From assembly GCA_003554345.1 (NCBI GenBank), contig PWGE01000211.1, positions 1 through 7,465 of the forward strand: DNA of 7,465 bases, read 5' to 3'. Below the pieces are notes generated by a model that did no database searches, was not told the DNA's origin, and saw only the letters and a list, made by a program, of their open reading frames with translations. The position numbers and the translations under genes are program-made. Shown here one piece after another: positions 1-5,570 of the stretch. The first letter of the stretch is position 1; the number at the start of each line of letters is the position of its first letter. Origin of the DNA: Candidatus Sumerlaeota bacterium. GTDB lineage: Bacteria > Sumerlaeota > T1SED10-198M.

Positions 1-1
1 A

Positions 2-115
2 CGCATTGAGCAGGCAGAAGAAGTCAAGGAATATGGTATCCGCCGTGTTCTGGAAGACATCCTTGTCACGGAAGAAGAACACCGGCGCGATCTTCTGGCT
101 TCCTTAGGAAGATAA
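2..115 (+). CDS. Ferritin-like (bacterioferritin-type) diiron protein, C-terminal end
   Basis: Only the last 37 codons are in the window; the gene starts upstream of base 1. The tail is acidic and helical, with an ILVTEEEH core followed by RRDLLASLGR and a TAA stop. An E-x-x-H pair in the last helix of a four-helix bundle, close to the C-terminus, is the usual metal-binding signature of bacterioferritins and related ferritin-like proteins, where it supplies ligands of the diiron ferroxidase centre. The family stores or detoxifies iron in the cytoplasm. A strong intrinsic terminator follows 26 bases after the stop, so this gene ends its transcript. It is convergent with the minus-strand operon whose promoter carries an iron-box-like palindrome, so both units may belong to iron homeostasis. 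Other ferritin-like families (rubrerythrin, Dps-like) cannot be excluded from so short a piece. Confidence 0.7.
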   Translation, partial: RIEQAEEVKEYGIRRVLEDILVTEEEHRRDLLASLGR

Positions 116-140
116 GCTTCTATTCATATTTCTTAACATA

Positions 141-173
141 AGCGGGAAGAGGCGCTCTTCCCGCTTTTTCTGT
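141..173 (+). terminator. Intrinsic terminator of the ferritin-like gene
   Basis: Perfect inverted repeat GCGGGAAGAG (142-151), three-base loop GCG, CTCTTCCCGC (155-164), extendable by one A-T pair, followed directly by TTTTT CTGTT. This is a textbook rho-independent terminator for the + strand. The minus-strand flank is not T-rich, so it is unlikely to work well in the other direction. Confidence 0.93.
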
Positions 174-574
174 TCTATAGAGCAATATTGGTCTTAGTTT
201 CTCTGCTTTCTTCCTGGTAACTTGATTTTTCCAGAACTTTTTTATTACTTAGTTAGTCAGATTTCCGCTCAACATACACTATATATCGTCCCCCACTTTC
301 TTTCTTTACATGCTAATAGATGTTTTCTCTTTCCATGCATTATCTCTTTTCTGACTCCATCGCTCGATTAACGAGAGGCTTTCTTTTAATTCTTATTCGA
401 CCTATCCTCGTAAATTCTTATTAACCTCTTTCAGGCTATTCAATTTTTACTTATCCTGTAAAGGATATCCATGAAAACTATTTCAGCAAGCAGAAATCAG
501 CTATAATGAGATTGAGTCTGTAAATATTACCCTTTCATCTTTGAAATTTTGTAACCATTATTTTCTCGCACATC
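174..574. other. Convergent intergenic spacer, pyrimidine-rich, no gene seen
   Basis: About 400 bases between two convergent stop codons. The + strand is strikingly rich in T and C (especially 240-450). Short frames exist (for example ATG at 336 with 29 codons, ATG at 471 with 11 codons), but none has both a plausible ribosome site and protein-like content. There are small dyads: CTCG-ATTAA-CGAG at about 363-375 and TATCC-TGTAAA-GGATA near 453-468. Neither is strong. No RNA gene was recognised. Confidence 0.5.
474..497 (-). terminator. Possible weak terminator of the minus-strand operon
   Basis: On the minus strand, ATTTC-TGCTTGCT-GAAAT forms a five-pair stem and is followed by AG and TTTT. 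It lies about 80 bases after the methyltransferase stop codon, where the seven-gene operon should end. The stem is short and AT-rich, so this is only a candidate; no better hairpin plus T-run was seen downstream. Confidence 0.2.
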
Positions 575-1405
575 TCATATCTTTTTGCAAATAGCACAAA
601 ATCCGCAAAGATAATTATTATATTTACGAAAAACATGGCGTATTTCACGTATTCGCGAAATAGCTGTCTCATCCTCCAGAATATTATAAACAAAATCCAG
701 AGCGGCTATCATTCCTTCATCTTCGATCAATCGTTCTTTTTCCAGCAAAAAAACAGGTCTTTTTATTACATTCACAACCTTAAAACCCTGTGTTTCTATT
801 AATTTTTTCCATTCATTAACACTTTTAGGCCACGCAGGATGACGAACAGCATAAATAAGGTCGCGGCGCATCTGTTCCAAAAAATCTTGTTCCAGGTCGT
901 CAGTTGATATGGCCAGTTCCTGAAAAGCATAACGCCCTTTTTTATTCAACAGACGATACACTTCTTGTAAAATGGTTTTCTTTTTTTCATCAGGATGTAT
1001 TGTCAGCATGGATTCTCCATAAACAACAGACGCAAAGCCCTCAGGAAGATCTACCGAATCAGTAGCATCAACATTGAGACAGCGCCAGTATGGATTTTTA
1101 TCGAGCAAATCGTTCAACATTTGAGCTGCTGATCGGTCCCGTTCAATTGCCGTATAGCTGGACGGTTCGTTCTGTATTGTGAGTCTGGCTGTTACACCCA
1201 TACCGGGTGCATATTCAATAACATGGTCCTTGTTTGATATTTCCAGTTTCGCCAGCATTTTTTTGGTTAGTTCAATTCCTCCTGGTCTCAGCACTCTTTT
1301 CCCAAGGCTCGCAAGAAGCCAGTACCCGGGCATACGGTCCCGTTGAAGTTTATCCCAGGGACGTGAAATGGATTGACGTTCGGACATTCTTACATCTTCA
1401 AACAT
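575..1405 (-). CDS. Class I SAM-dependent methyltransferase
   Basis: The 276-aa protein has a Rossmann-type SAM-binding core. Motif I is VIEYAPGMG (62-70), the acidic ribose-binding position is E88 in TAIERD, the adenine-side Asp is D113 in NVDATD, and the post-motif strand VVYGESML runs 127-134. The N-terminal segment contains VLRPGG (38-43) before the core. The C-terminus ends with a C-x-x-C-x-x-C cluster (C267, C270, C273), unusual for a small-molecule methyltransferase and possibly metal-binding. ATG at 1405 is preceded by GGAGGAG at nine bases and follows the ABC ATPase stop by one base, so translation is almost certainly coupled. It is the last gene of the operon. Being tied to an SsuABC-like importer suggests that it modifies the imported compound or something made from it; the substrate cannot be read from the sequence. 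Confidence 0.9.
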   Translation of the reverse strand: MFEDVRMSERQSISRPWDKLQRDRMPGYWLLASLGKRVLRPGGIELTKKMLAKLEISNKDHVIEYAPGMGVTARLTIQNEPSSYTAIERDRSAAQMLNDLLDKNPYWRCLNVDATDSVDLPEGFASVVYGESMLTIHPDEKKKTILQEVYRLLNKKGRYAFQELAISTDDLEQDFLEQMRRDLIYAVRHPAWPKSVNEWKKLIETQGFKVVNVIKRPVFLLEKERLIEDEGMIAALDFVYNILEDETAISRIREIRHVFRKYNNYLCGFCAICKKI

Positions 1406-1406
1406 T

Positions 1407-2033
1407 TTATATTTCTCCTCCCTTTAAAGTATTACCCGCAAAGTACAGATGCTCTTTTGCCAGCGGAAGCAATTCATCAGGATAATGGGAAACGCAAATG
1501 CATATGGTTTCATTATTATTCAAATACCGTTGTAGAATATGAATAACACCTTGTTTTGTTTCAGCATCAAGACCATTTAAGGGCTCATCCAGCAGTAATA
1601 CATCTGGTTTAATGACTAAAGCTCTGGCAAGTGACACTCTTTGAGCCATACCACCGGATAATTTTGACGGAAAATAATCCGCCGCTTCTTCAAAATTAAA
1701 TTCTTTAAGTATTTGCCTGGCCATTTTTTCAGCTTTCTTGGATGAAACACCCTGATTCCATAAGGGAAGAGCAACATTTTGCCAGGCTGTCTTCCAGGGA
1801 AGCAAACGGGGTGCTTGAAAAACCATACCAATTGTGAGATTTTGTGAAGCATCAATTTTTCCTGAGGAAGGTGGAATAAGTCCTGCAATAAGTCGTAAAA
1901 GAGTGGTCTTACCAGAGCCGCTGGGTCCAGTTATCAGGACAGTGTGATTTGCTTTCCATGTGTAATAAAAATTTCGAATAATAGGTTTATCGCCATAAAA
2001 CATATTCACTGAGAACATGGTAATATACTTCAA
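1407..2033 (-). CDS. ABC transporter ATP-binding protein, NitT/TauT (SsuB/TauB) type
   Basis: This is the ATPase subunit that powers the importer, on the cytoplasmic face. Numbered from the TTG start it has 208 aa: Walker A GPSGSGKTT (36-44), Q-loop FQAPRLLPW around Q73, signature LSGGMAQR (125-132), Walker B VLLLDEP (145-151), D-loop NGLD and switch His in VSHYPDE (H183). FQAPRLLPW is typical of SsuB/TauB/ThiZ-like ATPases. It is shorter than the usual 240-260 aa, lacking most of the C-terminal extension. The start is my choice: TTG at 2033 has a strong GGAGGG site seven bases upstream and overlaps the permease stop as TTGA. A GTG at 2048 and an ATG at 2018 are in frame and also possible. 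The stop is one base before the methyltransferase ATG. Confidence 0.93.
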   Translation of the reverse strand: MKYITMFSVNMFYGDKPIIRNFYYTWKANHTVLITGPSGSGKTTLLRLIAGLIPPSSGKIDASQNLTIGMVFQAPRLLPWKTAWQNVALPLWNQGVSSKKAEKMARQILKEFNFEEAADYFPSKLSGGMAQRVSLARALVIKPDVLLLDEPLNGLDAETKQGVIHILQRYLNNNETICICVSHYPDELLPLAKEHLYFAGNTLKGGEI

Positions 2034-2794
2034 GAAACATCCCTCCACCGATACGTTCTTCGTAATATAGGTCTCAATAAAAGAAATTCAGATGCTATGG
2101 CTAAAAATAAAACGACGATTACCCATGCCGTCATCCGCTCTGTATTGAGTAAACGGGCATGGATTGCAATAGCGGCCCCCACTCCTTTCTCAGTTCCCAG
2201 AACTTCTGCCAGTACGGTGGCACGTATAGCACTGCATATAACCTGCACCGCCCCGGCAAAAAGTGAAGGAGCTATGGCTGGGAGAAAAAAATGTCGTAAG
2301 CGCATGGCAGGTGATATTTTAAAAACCCGCGCAGTTTCCCGAAGTTCTTCAGTATAAATCCGACTTCCCTGAAGAATATTAACGTACATTATCGGCCAGA
2401 GAATAACGCTTCCAAAAACGATGATCATATTTGAACCTACTCCCATCCAGAACATAATGACAACAATAATAACAACGGGGGGAACAGTCATACATATCCA
2501 CCGAAAAGGCTCAAGAGCTTCCATCAAACGTTTATCAAAAAGAGCAAGTGTTGCTAAAATAATACCGCCGGTTCCTGCAAATAACAAAATCCCACCGATG
2601 CGATAAACTGTCCAGAAGATATTTTCATAAAACGACCGGTCATTCAACATGGCAATAAGAGAACTGAAAGTAGCAAAGGGAGAAGAAATAAGCAGGGGGC
2701 CAGCAAGTATCGATAGAACCCACCATATACCAAGGAGTACCCCCACTCCCAGAAAAATGTAGCGTGAAGGATGTCTGGTTATCTTCACATCCAT
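2030..2794 (-). CDS. ABC transporter permease, NitT/TauT (SsuC/TauC) type
   Basis: A 254-aa inner-membrane permease with about six hydrophobic helices, roughly at residues 11-32, 64-85, 100-117, 121-139, 175-195 and 223-241. The cytoplasmic coupling loop that contacts the ATPase (EAA loop) is visible as ELRETARVFKISP followed by RHFFLPAIAPSLFAG (150-181), matching the family pattern E-x-A...G/K...LP.P. Length and helix order fit SsuC/TauC/ThiX-like permeases. I start at ATG 2794; AAGGAG lies about 11 bases upstream. An in-frame GTG at 2803 would overlap the preceding stop as GTGA but would sit too close to that site. The 3' end overlaps the ATPase start by four bases. Confidence 0.92.
   Translation of the reverse strand: MDVKITRHPSRYIFLGVGVLLGIWWVLSILAGPLLISSPFATFSSLIAMLNDRSFYENIFWTVYRIGGILLFAGTGGIILATLALFDKRLMEALEPFRWICMTVPPVVIIVVIMFWMGVGSNMIIVFGSVILWPIMYVNILQGSRIYTEELRETARVFKISPAMRLRHFFLPAIAPSLFAGAVQVICSAIRATVLAEVLGTEKGVGAAIAIHARLLNTERMTAWVIVVLFLAIASEFLLLRPILRRTYRWRDVS
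2041..2046 (-). promoter_or_regulatory. Ribosome binding site that favours a TTG start for the ATPase
   Basis: GGAGGG on the minus strand lies inside the last codons of the permease. It sits seven bases before TTG (2031-2033), the best-spaced start codon for the ATP-binding protein. The GTG at 2048 would begin upstream of this site and the ATG at 2018 lies 22 bases beyond it. Confidence 0.6.
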
Positions 2795-2799
2795 GGTTA

Positions 2800-3831
2800 T
2801 CACTTCTCCTTTTCTGCTGCATTCCAAAAATAAAAGTCTTGTGAAGCCGGGACAGTAAAATGCTCCGGAGCCACCTCCTGTAATGTTTGAAGAAAAAGTT
2901 CAATAACTTCCTCTTCTTCACCGGAAGGTGTTGGTTTTCGTGCACTAATCTGAAAAGCGTTTTTAGTACCCTTCAGAGCCGTCTTGTCAGTGGTCAACTC
3001 CTTCAAGAGACCGGCAGCGTTTTCTGGATGTGTCAGGCACCATTCCATAGATTCTTCATAAGCCCGCCAGAAAGTTTGAAGCAGCTCAGTATCCGAAGCT
3101 GTCTCATGCAATGCTGCTATTCCTGCCACCGGTATATGTAGATTTTCCCCCTGTATTGAATTCCAGGTTCCCTGTAAATTCAGGGAGCGGTAATACCTTT
3201 CAGGACTTTTTTCCAAAAGGATTGAAACGTGTGGTTCAGCTATCAAGGCTGCATCTGCTCTTCCTGCGGCTAACATGTTGGCTGCATCCCGGGAAGACTG
3301 AGCGTATTGAATGTGCAAAGTAAAATCAGGATGTTTTTGTTGTAAACTTCGATATAAAGCCTGAAAAAAGATATCAGGATATCGCCCTTTCATCGGGATA
3401 ACAATGTTTCGATTTTCAAGATCTGAAAATGAATTGATTTGTTTATCATTCGACACAATATGAATAACATTTTGCAGCGATCCTCCGATAAAACGTAGAG
3501 GTACTCCTCGGTCATAAAAATTTGCTGCACCTGGCAATGGTAGGCCTACTATATCAACTGATCCATTTAAGATATAGGCAACCAATTGTTCCTGCGAGCG
3601 CCATGGTACAAATTCCAGCTCAATATCTTCCTTTTTCAATGCCTCAGTCCTGACCATATGTAAAAGTGGGGGCGCCAGCAACCCATCAGAAGGTGCCGAA
3701 AGCTTCAAAATCTGCCTTTCTTTATATTCTTCTTTATCACCATCAGAAATATACATGAAGACAATCAATATGCCTATAGCACCAAGAAGGGCTATAAGCA
3801 TATTTCTGAGAGTTTTACTTATTTTAATCAT
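2800..3831 (-). CDS. ABC transporter substrate-binding protein, NMT1/SsuA-like, membrane-anchored
   Basis: A 343-aa solute receptor for the adjacent importer. Residues 8-28 form one hydrophobic helix after a basic N-terminus (KISKTLRN). There is no lipobox Cys, so the protein is either held by an uncleaved anchor or has an unusual signal peptide. The mature part reads as a periplasmic-binding-protein type 2 fold: LKLSAPSDGLLAPPLLHMV, then ELEFVPW, the QLVAYILNGSVDIVGLPLPG segment (82-101), a PLRFIGG strand, the domain-crossing DLENRNIVIPMKG, and AAGRADAALIAEPHVS. The NGSVDIVGLP and GRADAALIAEP patterns are typical of the SsuA/TauA/ThiY (NitT/TauT) group, which binds sulfonates, nitrate, pyrimidines and others; the ligand here is unknown. 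An in-frame TTG at 3834 lies six bases after AGGA and touches the pseudopilin stop, so it could be the actual start. Confidence 0.88.
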   Translation of the reverse strand: MIKISKTLRNMLIALLGAIGILIVFMYISDGDKEEYKERQILKLSAPSDGLLAPPLLHMVRTEALKKEDIELEFVPWRSQEQLVAYILNGSVDIVGLPLPGAANFYDRGVPLRFIGGSLQNVIHIVSNDKQINSFSDLENRNIVIPMKGRYPDIFFQALYRSLQQKHPDFTLHIQYAQSSRDAANMLAAGRADAALIAEPHVSILLEKSPERYYRSLNLQGTWNSIQGENLHIPVAGIAALHETASDTELLQTFWRAYEESMEWCLTHPENAAGLLKELTTDKTALKGTKNAFQISARKPTPSGEEEEVIELFLQTLQEVAPEHFTVPASQDFYFWNAAEKEK

Positions 3832-3834
3832 CAA

Positions 3835-4473
3835 TCAATATCCTAAATTAACATGTCTCTGGGATCGGAAAATATTACCACCAGAAATGGTGCCGTTCGT
3901 AGGATCATAAAATCCTTTATAATAATCCGTGCTTTCCGGTCCACCAATATTTGCCGGTGATAATGAGCCCCTTGTCAGATCGGGACCACACCCCCACATT
4001 GCCCAGTCTCCCAAAAATTGTAGACGATTTTCAAAGGCTCCACCTGGTCCAGGCCATGGCGGCTGTAAATCACGTCTTTTCTCAAGTGCCAGATTAGTGT
4101 AAAAATAGTTTTTCCCTTCTTTTGGCGGGACATACTCTGTAGCAAAAGGATCCAGTGGAATTGATGTCAGATATGCTGTTGGCGTTGTAATCGCCCTCGA
4201 TAAGAACTTGTGAGCTGATGCCATTTCAGTATTTTGCAATTCAATTTCTCCGGTTTGTGAGTTTATACCGCTCGAATAAGGATACACATTATGATCTACA
4301 TTATACGATTCAAGCGCAGTTGCTATCGTACGCAGATCAGACTTGGATCTGGAGATCTTTGCCCGTACCTGAGCCTGCAAAAAATTAGGAATGGCTATTG
4401 CAGCTAGTATAGCAATGATCGCCACCACGATTAAAAGTTCAATCAAGGTAAACCCTTTTTGTCGTTTATACAT
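3835..4473 (-). CDS. Type II secretion-type pseudopilin (GspG/PulG-like)
   Basis: The 212-aa protein begins with a six-residue basic leader and the prepilin peptidase site KG|FTLIE (cleavage after G7; mature Phe1 and Glu5 present). A hydrophobic helix LLIVVAIIAILAAIAIPNFL and the amphipathic QAQVRAKISRSKSDLRTIATALESY follow. A later segment YLTSIPLDPFATEY resembles the GspG hallmark GYL..LP.DPWG..Y. The Trp/Gly-rich C-terminal half (about 130-212) is a species- or clade-specific globular part. Such proteins are exported through the inner membrane and assembled into short pseudopili. No other T2SS genes are in the window, so this is an orphan. AAAGGAGG sits seven bases before the ATG. The stop (TGA) directly abuts the start of the substrate-binding protein, so pilin and transporter are translated as neighbours. 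Confidence 0.92.
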   Translation of the reverse strand: MYKRQKGFTLIELLIVVAIIAILAAIAIPNFLQAQVRAKISRSKSDLRTIATALESYNVDHNVYPYSSGINSQTGEIELQNTEMASAHKFLSRAITTPTAYLTSIPLDPFATEYVPPKEGKNYFYTNLALEKRRDLQPPWPGPGGAFENRLQFLGDWAMWGCGPDLTRGSLSPANIGGPESTDYYKGFYDPTNGTISGGNIFRSQRHVNLGY

Positions 4474-4492
4474 GAACTATCCTCCTTTATGT

Positions 4493-4624
4493 TTATTCTT
4501 TTTTTTTACAATTATTACAACCTGTACAGGGACCCTCATTATTTTTTAACCCTCTGAAAACTGCATAGCACAGTATAATCATCAACAGTAAAGAAGTTAT
4601 GAGATATACCATAAGGTCTTTCAT
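4493..4624 (-). CDS. FeoB-associated-type Cys-rich small membrane protein
   Basis: A 43-aa frame with one N-terminal transmembrane helix (about residues 4-23, LMVYLITSLLLMIILCYAVF), a short basic link RGLKNN and a Cys motif P-C33-T-G-C36-N-N-C39 followed by KKKE. One helix plus a C-x-x-C-x-x-C tail is the architecture of the FeoB-associated Cys-rich membrane proteins, which usually lie next to the ferrous iron transporter FeoB and whose exact role is unsettled. No feoA or feoB is in the window. The gene is 19 bases upstream of the pseudopilin. Its ATG overlaps, as ATGA, the stop codon that the upstream gene would have if a one-base frameshift were restored. The gene's own ribosome site is weak, consistent with coupling. 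The run of nine A near the end could itself be slippery. Confidence 0.72.
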   Translation of the reverse strand: MKDLMVYLITSLLLMIILCYAVFRGLKNNEGPCTGCNNCKKKE

Positions 4625-4640
4625 GTTCTTTTATTCCATT

Positions 4641-5060
4641 TCATAATGTTATCTTCTGATAGATCACCACTACCACCAACCATTCCAGACAGGTAGAATA
4701 AAAAAGGAAAATGAAGTACATATATAACAATGGCTTTGTGTTCTTATAATACCTATGAGCCGTATTCTTCTCGACAATAATCGCAGAAATATTAAGCGCT
4801 GATTGCAAATTATTCTTTAATATATGACGCTTTATTCTTATCTCAGACGTTCTTTTATGATTCCGGCTTTTTATCCTGTTAAGATAGCATTCTAAACCCT
4901 TGACCATTTCCCTTTCTGCCTGAAAAAGAGCATGTTGCCCATTAGTTTTAGCAATACTTATTCTTTCAGCCACATAGGTTCCCCCTACCTCATTTTTTAT
5001 TTTTTCAGGAAACAATATGTCTTCTAAATAATTTCCTATGGATAGTGATTTTAATGACAT
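4641..5060 (-). CDS. Unrecognised protein, first gene of the palindrome-controlled operon; C-terminus probably frameshifted
   Basis: 139 aa as read. I do not recognise the family. Residues 1-65 are soluble and protein-like (EVGGTYVAERISIAKTNG, then HALFQAEREMVKGLECYLNR). Residues 66-100 are basic and helical. From residue 106 the reading looks wrong (a run ending WLVVVVIYQKITL). One extra A at codon 106 (4743-4748) switches to a frame reading EHKAIVIYVLHFPFLFYLSG, then MVGGSGDLSEDN and a TGA at 4621-4623 that overlaps the next gene's ATG. This would give a 146-aa product (4621-5060) with one membrane segment. The start is well supported: AAGGTGG lies nine bases before ATG 5060, and a promoter with operator lies just upstream. 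The base loss could be a true mutation, a sequencing error or a programmed shift. Confidence 0.65.
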   Translation of the reverse strand: MSLKSLSIGNYLEDILFPEKIKNEVGGTYVAERISIAKTNGQHALFQAEREMVKGLECYLNRIKSRNHKRTSEIRIKRHILKNNLQSALNISAIIVEKNTAHRYYKNTKPLLYMYFIFLFYSTCLEWLVVVVIYQKITL

Positions 5061-5069
5061 AATAAGAAA

Positions 5070-5076
5070 CCACCTT
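5070..5076 (-). promoter_or_regulatory. Ribosome binding site for the first gene of the operon
   Basis: AAGGTGG on the minus strand, nine bases before ATG 5060 and just downstream of the palindrome. It fixes the start of the unrecognised first gene. Confidence 0.65.
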
Positions 5077-5085
5077 CAACTTAAT

Positions 5086-5103
5086 TGTTAGGCTTGCCTA
5101 ACA
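5086..5103 (-). promoter_or_regulatory. Perfect 18-base palindrome, DtxR/IdeR-like iron-box operator
   Basis: TGTTAGGC-TT-GCCTAACA, eight perfect pairs around a two-base centre, in an AT-rich background. The core TTAGGC..GCCTAA matches the general shape of operators of the DtxR/IdeR family of iron- or manganese-dependent repressors (TTAGG...CCTAA). It starts about nine bases downstream of the -10 box, so it covers the expected transcription start and lies before the ribosome site; a bound protein would block initiation. That the operator belongs to this regulator family is an inference from the motif. The same dyad is not followed by a T-run, so it is not a terminator. Confidence 0.72.
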
Positions 5104-5111
5104 TATTTTAT

Positions 5112-5139
5112 ATTTTATAAATCTTACTCTGAATGTCAA
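5112..5139 (-). promoter_or_regulatory. Sigma-70-type promoter of the seven-gene operon
   Basis: On the minus strand a perfect -35 TTGACA (5134-5139), a 16-base spacer and a -10 TAAAAT (5112-5117, five of six consensus). Transcription should start near 5105, right at the palindrome. This is the only good promoter seen ahead of the packed minus-strand genes down to 575. Confidence 0.72.
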
Positions 5140-5268
5140 ACATTACTGTAATTTTTTTTATATGTCTCTGTTCTTAACAAGTTGTCATAAAAGACATTTA
5201 CAATAATAAATATTGATCTAAATATAATTACAGTTTTTATTGCAAAGTTAAAGCCATTAAAATTCACC

Positions 5269-5305
5269 TTACAAAATGGAGTGTTTTTGATTTTACAAAA
5301 TAGAG
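5269..5305. repeat. Short direct repeat TTACAAAATRGAG, two copies
   Basis: TTACAAAATGGAG (5269-5281) and TTACAAAATAGAG (5293-5305) are 12 of 13 identical and start 24 bases apart. This is slightly over two helix turns, so both face roughly the same side of the DNA. They could be a regulator site, but no gene start lies close by; chance in AT-rich DNA is a real alternative. Confidence 0.35.
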
Positions 5306-5515
5306 ATGCAATATTTTTCGTTTCATAATGGCATATTTTGAAGGGCTTTACTCAGTCTGAGCTGATATTTACGTCACCAATGAAAATTATTGTGAGTTTC
5401 AAAGTTTTTTCGTTCAGAATTCTTATCCAGATAATTTTTCTCAAAAACTATTCTCGGTACCTGGCATAGAAAAACAAATATGCTGCAATAAGAACAGCCA
5501 AAGCAATGGGCATTA

Positions 5516-5559
5516 CTGACACTGAACCTGGTAAGAGTATTTACAGCGGTATGTTTCTC
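5516..5559 (+). repeat. 44-nt imperfect direct repeat, copy 1
   Basis: 40 of 44 bases match the copy at 5887-5930, with a 20-base identical core AAGAGTATTTACAGCGGTAT (5533-5552). Read on the + strand in the frame of ATG 5506 it gives DTEPGKSIYSGMFL; the other copy gives DTEHGKSIYSGIFL. Three of the four differences are at third codon positions in that frame. Neither copy has a clear ribosome site, so relic coding sequence is one possibility and a noncoding repeat another. Confidence 0.8.
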
Positions 5560-5570
5560 TGTTCTCTTTC

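Noticed and set aside
336-425. 29-codon plus-strand frame with a hydrophobic stretch
   Set aside because: No ribosome binding site, and it falls in a pyrimidine-rich spacer where hydrophobic codons are expected by composition.
471-506. Eleven-codon frame after AAAGGA (possible leader peptide)
   Set aside because: It lies in a convergent spacer with no downstream + strand gene, so a leader role makes no sense.
4521-4530. CCTGTACAGG palindrome
   Set aside because: It encodes part of the Cys motif of the 43-aa protein and is too short to argue for an operator inside a gene.
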